Positions 46,432 through 54,606 of a stretch of 64,000 nucleotides of DNA are shown in pieces. Numbering within the stretch: position 1 is the stretch's first letter; every line of letters starts with the position of its first letter. The stretch is from Flavobacterium sp. Its GTDB lineage: Bacteria > Bacteroidota > Bacteroidia > Flavobacteriales > Flavobacteriaceae. The DNA lies in the NCBI RefSeq assembly GCF_017744675.1, contig NZ_JAGIAV010000004.1, positions 1,057,033 through 1,121,032 on the forward strand, read 5' to 3'. Below the pieces are notes generated by a model. It was given only the letters and a program-made list of their open reading frames with translations. It made no database searches and had not been told where the DNA came from. The translations under genes were made by a program, and so were the position numbers.

Positions 46432-46626
46432 TTATCTATCTTTTGAAGTTATAATAAGTCCTTCATCTAAAGGTATACTACTCATTTCTTGAATTTTTTC
46501 TTTTCTATAAGAGAATACCCAAATACCTAATCCCACAAAGAATAAGAAGAAAATTAAGAGGGAAATAATCGGGTAAATTTCTATACCCGATATTGTTTCC
46601 ATATTGTGTTTTATTTGTTCGAACAT
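46432..46626 (-). CDS. ccoQ: cbb3-type oxidase subunit CcoQ-like
   Basis: This is a 64-residue protein with one membrane helix (YPIISLLIFFLFFVGLGIWVFSY) followed by a basic segment and an acidic tail. This is the standard size and topology of CcoQ, a small subunit that stabilises the oxidase. The sequence itself is poorly conserved, so the name rests on its position between ccoNO (7 bp) and ccoP (2 bp). An earlier start could be possible, but the ATG at 46626 gives no overlap with ccoNO. Confidence 0.75.
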   Translation of the reverse strand: MFEQIKHNMETISGIEIYPIISLLIFFLFFVGLGIWVFSYRKEKIQEMSSIPLDEGLIITSKDR

Positions 46627-46633
46627 AATGCTG

Positions 46634-48820
46634 TTATTTTGAAGTTTCTTTTACTTTAATATCAGTACCAAGTCTTTGAATATATGCAATCAAAGCAACA
46701 ATTTCTCTTTCGTTCATCGGAGTGAATTTCTCACCTTTTGCCGCAGCTTTTTTACGGCTGTCTTCATAACTCTTCACGAAATCAGGATCGCTCTCTAAGC
46801 TTTTCTCTATCTTAACCGCCTGTTCTCTTAAAGTTTTACCTGCGTTTGCAACATCTTCAGGAGAATAAGGCACGCCTAATGAAATCATTGCTTGCATTTT
46901 TTTCTGTGTCAATGAAATATCCATTGGTTTATTGTCAAACAGCCATTTGTAACCTGGCATAATTGATCCTGCAGATGTACTTTGCGGATTCCACATGTGG
47001 TTAAAATGCCAATTGTCATTATACTTACCACCTACTCTTAATAAGTCTGGTCCTGTTCGTTTTGATCCCCATAAGAATGGATGGTCGTAAACAAACTCAC
47101 CTGCTTTTGACTGAACTCCGTAACGCTCTACCTCACTTCTAAATGGGCGAACTGACTGGGAGTGACATCCAACACAACCTTCTCTAATATATAAATCACG
47201 TCCTTCAAGTTCTAACGGTGTATATGGTTTTACACTTGAAATAGTTGGAATATTTGATTTTACCATGATTGTTGGTACGATCTGAATAATACCTCCAATT
47301 AAAATTGCGATAGTTGCTAAAATGGTTAACTGAATTGGTTTTCTTTCTAACCATGAGTGAAATTTCTCTCCACTTAATCTACCGCTTTTTATGGTTTGCA
47401 GAGCTGGAGCTTGAGCCAATTCATCTTCAATTGTATTACCCGCTTTAACCGTCATTATAATATTGTAAACCAATGTCAGCATTCCCACTAAGTACAATGT
47501 ACCTCCGATAGCTCTCATCCAATACATTGGCATAATAGCAGTAACCGTTTCAAGGAAGTTTCCATACGTTAAAGTTCCGTCTGGATTAAATTGTTTCCAC
47601 ATAGAAGCTTGTTGGAAACCTGCCACATATAAAGGAATTGTATATACGATAATACCTAAAGTACCAATCCAGAAATGGAAGTTTGCCAATTTCTTAGAGA
47701 ACAACTCTGATTTTGTCATTCTTGGAATCAACCAATAGATAATACCAAATGACATAAAACCGTTCCAAGCTAAAGCCCCTACGTGTACGTGTGCTACGAT
47801 CCAGTCTGTGTAGTGCGCAATAGCATTTACATTTTTTAAAGATAACATAGGACCTTCAAATGTTGCCATACCGTAACCTGTAATTGCTACTACGAAGAAT
47901 TTTAAAACCGGTTCTTCACGAACTTTATCCCAAGCTCCTCTCAATGTAAGAAGACCATTGATCATACCTCCCCAAGATGGCGCAATTAACATTACTGAGA
48001 ATGCAACCCCAAGATTCTGAGCCCAGTTTGGTAAAGCAGAATACAATAAGTGGTGCGGTCCTGCCCAGATATAGATAAAGATTAAAGACCAAAAGTGTAT
48101 AATAGATAATCTATAAGAGTAAACAGGTCTGTTTGCAATCTTTGGAACGAAGTAGTACATTAATCCCAAAAAAGGAGTTGTCAAGAAGAATGCCACCGCA
48201 TTATGCCCGTACCACCATTGTACAAGTGCATCTTGAACACCAGCATAAACAGAATAACTTTTTAAGCCCGAAACTGGAATTTCGATATTATTAAAGATAT
48301 GCAGCACCGCTACTGTTACAAATGTTGCCAAGTAAAACCAGATTGCCACATATAGGTGACGCTCTCTACGGCGTAACATGGTACCAATCATATTAATACC
48401 CATAACCACCCAAATTAAAGCAATTGCAATGTCAATTGGCCACTCTAACTCTGCATATTCTTTAGAAGAAGTATAACCTAAAGGAAGTGTAATTGCGGCT
48501 GCTACAATAATTAGCTGCCACCCCCAGAAATGAAGATTACTTAAAAAATCGCTAAACATTCTGGCTTTTAGCAGTCTTTGCAGCGAGTAGTACATCCCGG
48601 CAAAAAAGGCGTTCCCTACAAAAGCAAAAATAACCGCATTGGTGTGTAACGGTCTCAAACGGCCGTAACTAAGCCACGAAATCCCATCTGTTATGTTGGG
48701 AAAAAGGTACATTACCGCCAAGGTAAGCCCCACTAACATACCCACAACTCCAAAAAGTATTGTGGCGTAAATGAATTTTTTTACAATTTTGTTGTCGTAA
48801 TAAAACTGTTCCATTTCCAT
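46634..48820 (-). CDS. ccoNO: cbb3-type cytochrome c oxidase, fused CcoN-CcoO
   Basis: This 728-residue fusion of the catalytic subunit I (CcoN) and the mono-haem subunit II (CcoO) reduces O2 to water with high affinity. The N-terminal ~480 residues contain the haem-copper oxidase helices. Visible are GRLRPLHTNAVIFAFVGNAFF (low-spin haem region), VQWWYGHNAVAFFLTTPFLGLMYYFVP (CuB histidine and Tyr of the cbb3 active site), AGPHHLLYSALPNWAQ, and YTDWIVAHVHVGALAWNGF with two haem-ligand histidines. The CcoO part has a membrane anchor near 490-515 and haem motif CVGCH (C549-H553). Fusion is common in Bacteroidota. The FNR-like box upstream of ccoS probably drives this operon. Confidence 0.93.
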   Translation of the reverse strand: MEMEQFYYDNKIVKKFIYATILFGVVGMLVGLTLAVMYLFPNITDGISWLSYGRLRPLHTNAVIFAFVGNAFFAGMYYSLQRLLKARMFSDFLSNLHFWGWQLIIVAAAITLPLGYTSSKEYAELEWPIDIAIALIWVVMGINMIGTMLRRRERHLYVAIWFYLATFVTVAVLHIFNNIEIPVSGLKSYSVYAGVQDALVQWWYGHNAVAFFLTTPFLGLMYYFVPKIANRPVYSYRLSIIHFWSLIFIYIWAGPHHLLYSALPNWAQNLGVAFSVMLIAPSWGGMINGLLTLRGAWDKVREEPVLKFFVVAITGYGMATFEGPMLSLKNVNAIAHYTDWIVAHVHVGALAWNGFMSFGIIYWLIPRMTKSELFSKKLANFHFWIGTLGIIVYTIPLYVAGFQQASMWKQFNPDGTLTYGNFLETVTAIMPMYWMRAIGGTLYLVGMLTLVYNIIMTVKAGNTIEDELAQAPALQTIKSGRLSGEKFHSWLERKPIQLTILATIAILIGGIIQIVPTIMVKSNIPTISSVKPYTPLELEGRDLYIREGCVGCHSQSVRPFRSEVERYGVQSKAGEFVYDHPFLWGSKRTGPDLLRVGGKYNDNWHFNHMWNPQSTSAGSIMPGYKWLFDNKPMDISLTQKKMQAMISLGVPYSPEDVANAGKTLREQAVKIEKSLESDPDFVKSYEDSRKKAAAKGEKFTPMNEREIVALIAYIQRLGTDIKVKETSK

Positions 48821-48822
48821 AA

Positions 48823-49014
48823 TTATACTTGTTTTTCTTCGATTGGTGAATTATTATTTTGGGAATTAATTTTTGTTTCGTCGTCAAAAAGAATTCTGAC
48901 AGAAGGGGTATAATCATCATCGTACTGTCCAGATTTGACAGCTACGATAAAGGCAATAAAGAAACAGATTGCCACAAAAATACTTACTGAAATTAATAGA
49001 TAAATAACACTCAT
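48823..49014 (-). CDS. ccoS: cbb3-type oxidase assembly protein CcoS
   Basis: This 63-residue protein has an N-terminal membrane helix (VIYLLISVSIFVAICFFIAFIVAVKSGQYDD) followed by the characteristic DD.....RILFDD segment (DDYTPSVRILFDDE). CcoS is needed for putting haem b and copper into the oxidase. It is the first gene of the cco operon and ends 2 bp before ccoNO. The promoter region with an FNR-like box (49063-49076) and -7 element (49033-49040) lies directly upstream. Confidence 0.9.
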   Translation of the reverse strand: MSVIYLLISVSIFVAICFFIAFIVAVKSGQYDDDYTPSVRILFDDETKINSQNNNSPIEEKQV

Positions 49015-49032
49015 ACCTTAAATTTATATTAA

Positions 49033-49076
49033 CAAAATTAATTCGTTAAAGGCGCATAAAATATGATAATTATCAT
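49033..49076 (-). promoter_or_regulatory. cco operon promoter with FNR-like box
   Basis: ATGATAATTATCAT (49063-49076) is a perfect 14-bp palindrome of the form TGAT-N4-ATCA. On the - strand the element TAATTTTG (49033-49040) matches TAnnTTTG exactly. Centre-to-centre spacing is 33 bp, equal to that at hemN and ccoI. The transcript would start close to the ccoS ATG at 49014. Confidence 0.8.
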
Positions 49077-49123
49077 AAACAAAAAGACATGTTAAATTTA
49101 TAAAAAATATCTTATACTTTTAC

Positions 49124-51517
49124 TTATAATCGTTCTAAATTTCTGTTGCTGAAATAGTTAGACATCAGCGTTACAAAGCTTACAATAGTAATTGTGCTCA
49201 GTGGCATAATGATTGCAGCCACTAACGGAAGCAGGTTTCCGGTCACTGCAAATGCGAGTCCGACAACGTTATAAAGCAATGACAATCCGAAGCTCATTTT
49301 AATTATCCAAATTGCTTTGTGGGAAAGGTTTAAAAAGTAGTTGAGATTTGAAAACTCTGATGCATCTAGGATGGCGTCGCATGCAGGAGAAAAGACATTT
49401 ACATTTTCTGAGATTGAAATACCAACATTACTTTGAGCCAAAGCTCCAGCATCATTGAGTCCATCGCCAACCATCATTACATTTTGCCCTTTCTCTTGAA
49501 GTTTCTTTATGTATTCTAGTTTTTGTTCCGGTTTTTGATTGAATATCAACTCGGTACCTTTTGGCAGAATGGCTTCTAAATTTACTCTTTCGCCATCATT
49601 ATCACCAGAAAGCACTTTAATTTGATACTCTTTACTCAAATTCGTAAAAAGCTTTTCTAAGCCTTCACGATATTGGTTTTGAAAAGTATACTTTCCAAGG
49701 TAAACCTCCCCTACTTTAATATGTAAAGCTGTTTTTTCAATTTCCGAACTATCTACGACTATATCATTTACAAATTGCCCTGAACCGATTTTAACTTCTT
49801 TTCCATCAACAGATACCAGAATTCCTTTTCCCGTAATTTCTTGAAAGTCGTCTATAGCAATACGTTTAGTTTCTGGCAGAAAATCATAGAGCATTCGGCT
49901 CAACGGATGATTTGATCCTCGCAGCACATTCTTAATCAATACGATATCAGAATCCAACAAAGGATTTCCTTCATATAGAATGTTCGATTTTTTATTTGTT
50001 GTAATCGTTCCTGTTTTATCAAAAACAATCGTATCAACTTTGGCAAGCTGCTCGATTACAATAGCATTTTTTAAGTAAAACTTCTTTTTACCCAAAATTC
50101 GCAATATGTTTCCAAAAGTAAACGGAGCCGTTAGAGCCAGTGCACAAGGGCAAGCTACAATCAATACGGCTGTAAAAACATTAAAGGCAATATTAGCATC
50201 GATAAAAATCCAATAACCAAAACCAGCAAATGCGATCAGCAATAAAATTGGTGTAAAATAGCGGCTTATGGCATCTGTTATCGTTTTATGTTTTTGATCT
50301 ACTTTTTTCTGAAAAATCTCATTACTCCATAATTGGGTTAAGTAGCTCTGCGAAACAGAATGCAAAACTTCCATTTCAATCACTTTTCCAATCTGTTTTC
50401 CTCCAGCAAATACCTTATCGCCAGATTTTTTAGTAATTGGCACTGCTTCACCAGTTACGAAGCTATAATCGATCTCTGCGCTTTCGCTAATTAAAATTCC
50501 ATCAACAGGAATAAGTTCTTGATTTCGAATCAGTAAACGATCTCCTTTTAAAACATCGTAAATTGCAACATTTTCTTCAGAAGCGTCCTTATTAATTTTC
50601 GTAACAGCAATCGGAAAATAGGATTTAAAATCTCTTTCGAAACTTAAAAAACTATAGGTTTTGATTTGAAACATTTTACCAAGAAGCATAAAAAATATCA
50701 AACTGGCCAAACTGTCAAAAAATCCTGGACCGTGATCCATCAACATATCATAAGTGCTGCGAATAAACATCACGATAATCCCTAAAGCAATCGGAATATC
50801 AATATTAAGCATTCGAGTTCTAATACTATGATAGGCAGAAACATAATATCCACTCGCTGAGTATAAAAAAGTTGGCAATGCTAAAAGAAAAATAAGCAAT
50901 CTGAAAAATGGCTTGTAACTGTCTAGCCAAAATTCTTTCATTTCGAAATATTCTGGAAATGAAAGTAGCATAATGTTTCCAAAACAAAAAAAAGCGACAC
51001 CCAATTTATAGGTCAGGCTTCTGTCAACCTTTGTTTTTGCTGTTCCGTAATTTTCTAAACTGATATAAGGTTCATAACCTATTGAACTTAAGAGGTAAGC
51101 AATTTCTTTTAAAGAAACGATGTCAGAATTAAAGGTGATTCTAACTTTCTTTTCATGGAAATTAACCTGAGAAACGCTAATTCCCTGCTGAAGGCGATTT
51201 AGATTTTCCAAAATCCAGATGCAAGAACTGCAATGGATATGAGGAATACTTAGCGAAACAATTGAGGTATTTCCTTCCTGAAATTCTAAAACTTTTGCAA
51301 GTATGGATTCATTTTCCAGAAAATCATATTTTCCTTTGATGTCTTGCGGCGTGGCTCCTGGAGACTTTTCAAAATCATAGTAAGATGTTAAGTCGTTGAT
51401 GCTGAAAATTTCGTAAACTGTTTTACAGCCTGTGCAACAAAACTTTTTATCATCAAAATCAATTTCTTCATTTTGTTCAATAGTCAAACCACAATGAAAA
51501 CAACTTTGCTCCCTCAT
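49124..51517 (-). CDS. ccoI: Heavy-metal P-type ATPase CcoI/FixI (copper transporter for cbb3 oxidase)
   Basis: This 797-residue P1B-type ATPase supplies copper for cbb3 oxidase assembly. The start is set at ATG 51517 (MREQSCFHCGL); the longer frame to 51559 runs upstream past the expected transcript start. An N-terminal cysteine cluster (CFHCGL, CCTGCKTVYEIF) is typical of CcoI, then an HMA-like domain with HCSSCIW. About eight helices follow, with the metal-transport CPC motif in CPCALALTAPFTFG, the phosphorylated Asp in DKTGTIT, HP in SNHPLS, and GDGLNDAGAL. It is transcribed divergently from the FNR-like regulator and just upstream of the cco operon, with its own FNR-like box. Confidence 0.9.
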   Translation of the reverse strand: MREQSCFHCGLTIEQNEEIDFDDKKFCCTGCKTVYEIFSINDLTSYYDFEKSPGATPQDIKGKYDFLENESILAKVLEFQEGNTSIVSLSIPHIHCSSCIWILENLNRLQQGISVSQVNFHEKKVRITFNSDIVSLKEIAYLLSSIGYEPYISLENYGTAKTKVDRSLTYKLGVAFFCFGNIMLLSFPEYFEMKEFWLDSYKPFFRLLIFLLALPTFLYSASGYYVSAYHSIRTRMLNIDIPIALGIIVMFIRSTYDMLMDHGPGFFDSLASLIFFMLLGKMFQIKTYSFLSFERDFKSYFPIAVTKINKDASEENVAIYDVLKGDRLLIRNQELIPVDGILISESAEIDYSFVTGEAVPITKKSGDKVFAGGKQIGKVIEMEVLHSVSQSYLTQLWSNEIFQKKVDQKHKTITDAISRYFTPILLLIAFAGFGYWIFIDANIAFNVFTAVLIVACPCALALTAPFTFGNILRILGKKKFYLKNAIVIEQLAKVDTIVFDKTGTITTNKKSNILYEGNPLLDSDIVLIKNVLRGSNHPLSRMLYDFLPETKRIAIDDFQEITGKGILVSVDGKEVKIGSGQFVNDIVVDSSEIEKTALHIKVGEVYLGKYTFQNQYREGLEKLFTNLSKEYQIKVLSGDNDGERVNLEAILPKGTELIFNQKPEQKLEYIKKLQEKGQNVMMVGDGLNDAGALAQSNVGISISENVNVFSPACDAILDASEFSNLNYFLNLSHKAIWIIKMSFGLSLLYNVVGLAFAVTGNLLPLVAAIIMPLSTITIVSFVTLMSNYFSNRNLERL

Positions 51518-51537
51518 AAACTTGTTTTTATATGCCG

Positions 51538-51581
51538 CAAATTTCCAATTAAAGCACAATTATTAAGATGATAATTGTCAT
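51538..51581 (-). promoter_or_regulatory. ccoI promoter with FNR-like box
   Basis: ATGATAATTGTCAT (51568-51581; one mismatch from a palindrome) sits in the fnr-ccoI gap. On the - strand GAAATTTG (51538-51545) is a one-off match to TAnnTTTG. Its centre is again 33 bp from the box centre. The box may also influence the divergent regulator. Confidence 0.7.
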
Positions 51582-51692
51582 GTAATATTGAAATTGAATT
51601 CTAATTTAATAAAATAAAACAGCCTAATTAAGTTTTACCCTAATTTATTATAATTTTACCATATAATAACCCCCAAAACGCTTAAATATCCT

Positions 51693-51700
51693 TACTTTTG
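51693..51700 (+). promoter_or_regulatory. Promoter -7 element (TACTTTTG) of the FNR-like gene
   Basis: It is an exact TAnnTTTG match about 20 bp upstream of the regulator's ATG, implying a very short leader. The FNR-like box at 51568-51581 lies about 120 bp upstream of this element, too far for class II activation of this gene. Confidence 0.55.
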
Positions 51701-51719
51701 CAGCAAAACAAATATTGTC

Positions 51720-52403
51720 ATGAATAAATGTGATCAATGCATTGTACGCCAGCTAAGCTCATTAAAAGCCCTTAACAAAGAAGAAGTTATAAAACTAGCC
51801 AGCAGTAAAACCTCTTACAAGATCAAGAAAGGCGAAGCTATTTTTGAGGAAGGTGAAGTTACCAATGGCGTTTTTTGTATAAAAGACGGCGTGGGCAAAC
51901 TTTCTAAATTAAGTGCCAACGGAAAGGATCAAATTGTAAAATTGGTAAAATCTGGCGAACTTCTTGGACAACGCTCTATGATTAGTAACGAACCGGCAAA
52001 TTTGACTGCAAAAGCTATTGCTGACATGGAAGTTTGTTTTATTCCTAAAACTGAAATCATCAATTTCTTTAATACCAACAATCAATTTTCTTTAAACCTA
52101 ATGCAGTCTGTATGCGAAGATTTAAAAGAATCTGAAAACGAAAAAATTGCCTTAGTTCAAAAAACCGTTAAACAGCGACTTGCAGAAACTTTACTTCATT
52201 TGCATGACGAATTTGGCGAAGACACAGACAAAACCCTTCAGGTGCAACTAACAAGAGAAGAGCTTGCCGGCATTATTGGTACAGCTACAGAAAGTTGCAT
52301 CCGCCTATTATCTGACTTTAATAAATTAGGATTAATAGAATTAGTTGGTAAAAAAATTATGCTTAAAGACGTTCGCGCTTTAAAAAAATTGGCTGACAAC
52401 TAA
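51720..52403 (+). CDS. Crp/Fnr family oxygen-responsive regulator (FNR-like)
   Basis: This is a 227-residue regulator with an N-terminal cNMP-like beta-barrel (about 20-120), a dimerisation helix (about 120-145) and a helix-turn-helix near 172-200 (TREELAGIIGTATESCIRLL). The N-terminus CDQCIVRQLS aligns with the E. coli FNR cluster segment CQDCSISQLC: C4 and C7 match C20 and C23, while C29 is replaced by Ser13. C106 (MEVCFIPK) matches C122. Three of four FNR cluster cysteines are thus present; C53 might be a substitute ligand. An Fe-S O2 sensor controlling cco and hemN is therefore likely. It is divergent from ccoI and tail-to-tail with mazG (4-bp overlap). Confidence 0.85.
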   Translation: MNKCDQCIVRQLSSLKALNKEEVIKLASSKTSYKIKKGEAIFEEGEVTNGVFCIKDGVGKLSKLSANGKDQIVKLVKSGELLGQRSMISNEPANLTAKAIADMEVCFIPKTEIINFFNTNNQFSLNLMQSVCEDLKESENEKIALVQKTVKQRLAETLLHLHDEFGEDTDKTLQVQLTREELAGIIGTATESCIRLLSDFNKLGLIELVGKKIMLKDVRALKKLADN

Positions 52404-53170
52404 AGTTTTTTGGCTTCGTTCCAAAAAACATCCATTTCTGCAAGTGTCATATCCATTAATGGTTTTCCTAATTCGTTTGCTTTGCTTTCTAAATACTGAA
52501 AACGCTTAATGAATTTTTTATTGGTTCTTTCTAAAGCATCTTCTGGGTTTACATTTAAGAATCTGGCATAGTTAATCATAGAAAACAAAACGTCTCCAAA
52601 CTCGTCTTCAATTTTATCTTGATTTCCTGTTTTTACCTCATCTTGAAGTTCTTGCAACTCTTCTTGTACTTTATCCCAAACCTGATAAGGTTCTTCCCAG
52701 TCAAAACCAACACCTTTTACTTTATCTTGAATTCGGCTTGCTTTCACCATTGCCGGAAGACTTCTTGGAACTCCTTCTAGAACCGATTTTTTACCTTCTT
52801 TCAGTTTCAGCTTTTCCCAATTCTGTTTTACTTCTTCTTCATTTTCAACTTTCACATCGCCATAAATATGAGGATGACGGTGAATCAGTTTTTCACAGAT
52901 TTCATTACAAACATCAGCAATATCAAAATCATTGGTTTCACTGCCTATTTTAGCATAGAAAACAATATGGAGCAGTAAATCTCCCAATTCTTTTTTAACT
53001 TCATTTAAATCATTGTCCAAAATTGCATCTCCTAACTCATAAGTTTCTTCGATTGTCAAATGTCTTAAGGTTTGTAGGGTTTGTTTTTTATCCCACGGAC
53101 ATTGCTCACGAAGTTCATCCATGATATTTAATAATCTTTCGAATGCTTGTAACTGATTTTCTCTGCTCAT
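52400..53170 (-). CDS. mazG: Nucleoside triphosphate pyrophosphohydrolase MazG
   Basis: This 256-residue protein of the typical two-domain length hydrolyses NTPs/dNTPs to NMP and pyrophosphate, clearing abnormal nucleotides. The first MazG domain has [31 protein letters not shown] with EExxE-type metal ligands and [17 protein letters not shown]. The second has [10 protein letters not shown] and [20 protein letters not shown]. Its last four bases overlap the end of the FNR-like gene on the opposite strand. It is presumably a single gene, since the upstream DUF5606 gene is separated by a terminator at 53217-53247. Confidence 0.9.
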   Translation of the reverse strand: [256 protein letters not shown]

Positions 53171-53216
53171 CTTGAAGTTTTCTTTTGATTTAAACTCGAT
53201 TCTGTAAAATTAAAAA

Positions 53217-53247
53217 ATCCTGCCAAGAAAACATCTTAACAGGATTA
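53217..53247 (-). terminator. Intrinsic terminator of the def-DUF5606 unit
   Basis: AATCCTG pairs with CAGGATT across a loop of about 17 bases, followed by T6 on the - strand. It lies 23 bp past the stop at 53270. Confidence 0.75.
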
Positions 53248-53269
53248 TTTTATGATTAAAGAAAAACTA

Positions 53270-53755
53270 CTATTCTTCTTTTTTAGCTTTTGCTTTTTTT
53301 GCCGCTGGAGCTTTTTTGGGTTTTTCTTCAGCAACTGGAGCTTCTTCTTTTGGTTCTTCAGCAGCAGGAGCTAAATCTGTAACCAAACCTTTTGCTTGAA
53401 GCGTATTGTACCAGTTTAATACTTTTTTAATATCTGATGGATAAACTCTTTCTTCATCGTAATCTGGAAGAATTTGCTTGAAATAAGCTGCTAAAGTAGC
53501 GTTATCTTCTTTATGAGAGATAGCTTGTCCTTTATTTTCTTTAACGGCAATCTGCTGCATTACTTCAGTTAACGGTTTTTCACCCTCATAAGTATAAATC
53601 GAAATTTCAGACAATAAACTTACATTGCTTTTTAGATTTACAGTAATCTTCTTCCCATCAATTAATGATTCCGCCACAAAACCTGTACGAGTTTGTACTT
53701 TTAATTCGTATAAACCTGGTTTTCCTGAAATGGCTAAAATTTTCGTTAAATTCAT
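53270..53755 (-). CDS. DUF5606-type conserved Bacteroidota protein
   Basis: This is a 161-residue protein. The first ~125 residues are conserved-looking (LTKILAISGKPGLYELKVQTRTGFVAESL, NVSLLSEISIYTYEGEKPLTEVMQQI, LPDYDEERVYPSDIKKVLNWYNTL) and match what I recall as DUF5606, a family of unknown function largely restricted to Bacteroidota. The last ~35 residues are a low-complexity Ala/Glu/Lys/Pro tail. No signal peptide is present, so it is cytoplasmic. It lies 60 bp after def on the same strand and probably shares its transcript. The basic, Ala/Lys-rich end might bind nucleic acid, but that is a guess. Confidence 0.75.
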   Translation of the reverse strand: MNLTKILAISGKPGLYELKVQTRTGFVAESLIDGKKITVNLKSNVSLLSEISIYTYEGEKPLTEVMQQIAVKENKGQAISHKEDNATLAAYFKQILPDYDEERVYPSDIKKVLNWYNTLQAKGLVTDLAPAAEEPKEEAPVAEEKPKKAPAAKKAKAKKEE

Positions 53756-53815
53756 TTTTATTAAAATTAGTATTAAGAATTTTATTTATTTTTTGTTTCT
53801 AAATATACAGAAAAC

Positions 53816-54406
53816 TTATCTTGCTTTTTTAGCTGCAAAAAATTTCATTCTATATTCCTGAGACGTTTTTCCCTCAGTAATATTTTTCAATTTCTTTTGG
53901 ATTAAACGTTTTTTTAGAGATGAGATTTTATCGGTAAATAAGATTCCTTCAATATGGTCGTATTCGTGTTGGATAACTCTTGCGATTAATCCGTCGAATA
54001 CTTCTGTTTTCATAACAAAATCTTCTTCACAATATTCGATTGTAACCGTTGGTTTTCTGTAAACGTCTTCACGCACATCAGGAATACTTAAACAACCTTC
54101 ATTAAATCCCCACTCTTCTCCTTCTTCTTTAACGATTTTAGCATTGATAAAAGTCTTCTTGAAACCTTTTAAATCTTTTTGTTCCTCTGAAGGAAGATCC
54201 TCATCATCACTAAAAGGCGTTGTATCGATAACAAACAAACGAATTGGTAGTCCAACCTGCGGTGCTGCAAGTCCAACCCCATACGCATTGTACATGGTCT
54301 CGTACATATTTGCGATCGTTTCTTTTAGATTTGGATATTCTGGTGTAATATCCTGCCCTACTTTTCTTAAAACAGGATCACCGTATCCTACAATTGGTAA
54401 AATCAT
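53816..54406 (-). CDS. def: Peptide deformylase
   Basis: This 196-residue metalloenzyme removes the formyl group from the N-terminal methionine of new proteins. All three family motifs are seen: GVGLAAPQVG (motif 1), EGCLSIPDV (motif 2, with metal-binding Cys) and QHEYDHIEG (motif 3, HExxH). It has a small insertion (DDEDLPSEEQKDLKG) between motifs 1 and 2, as in many Bacteroidota. A -7 element at 54470-54477 precedes it, and a DUF5606-type gene follows on the same strand. Confidence 0.93.
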   Translation of the reverse strand: MILPIVGYGDPVLRKVGQDITPEYPNLKETIANMYETMYNAYGVGLAAPQVGLPIRLFVIDTTPFSDDEDLPSEEQKDLKGFKKTFINAKIVKEEGEEWGFNEGCLSIPDVREDVYRKPTVTIEYCEEDFVMKTEVFDGLIARVIQHEYDHIEGILFTDKISSLKKRLIQKKLKNITEGKTSQEYRMKFFAAKKAR

Positions 54407-54469
54407 TTGTTTTTATTTATGTTTTAATGTGCTGGAAAAACAGAATTAAAGTTCTGCTATTTCAGCTGG

Positions 54470-54477
54470 CAAAAATA
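54470..54477 (-). promoter_or_regulatory. Promoter -7 element (TATTTTTG) of def
   Basis: It matches TAnnTTTG on the - strand, about 64 bp before the def start. The divergent FUSC-like gene has its own element at 54582-54589. Confidence 0.5.
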
Positions 54478-54581
54478 GTAAAAAATAGTCAAGAATGATT
54501 CTAATAATCTATTATATCGCATTTTTTACAAGCTCTTAAAAATCTCATCCATAATTATGCCAAAATCACTCTTACAATTCT

Positions 54582-54589
54582 TACCTTTG
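54582..54589 (+). promoter_or_regulatory. Promoter -7 element (TACCTTTG) of the FUSC-like gene
   Basis: It is an exact TAnnTTTG match 18 bp upstream of the ATG at 54607, so the transcript leader would be very short. Confidence 0.55.
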
Positions 54590-54606
54590 CTAGTAAACGT
54601 GACTTT

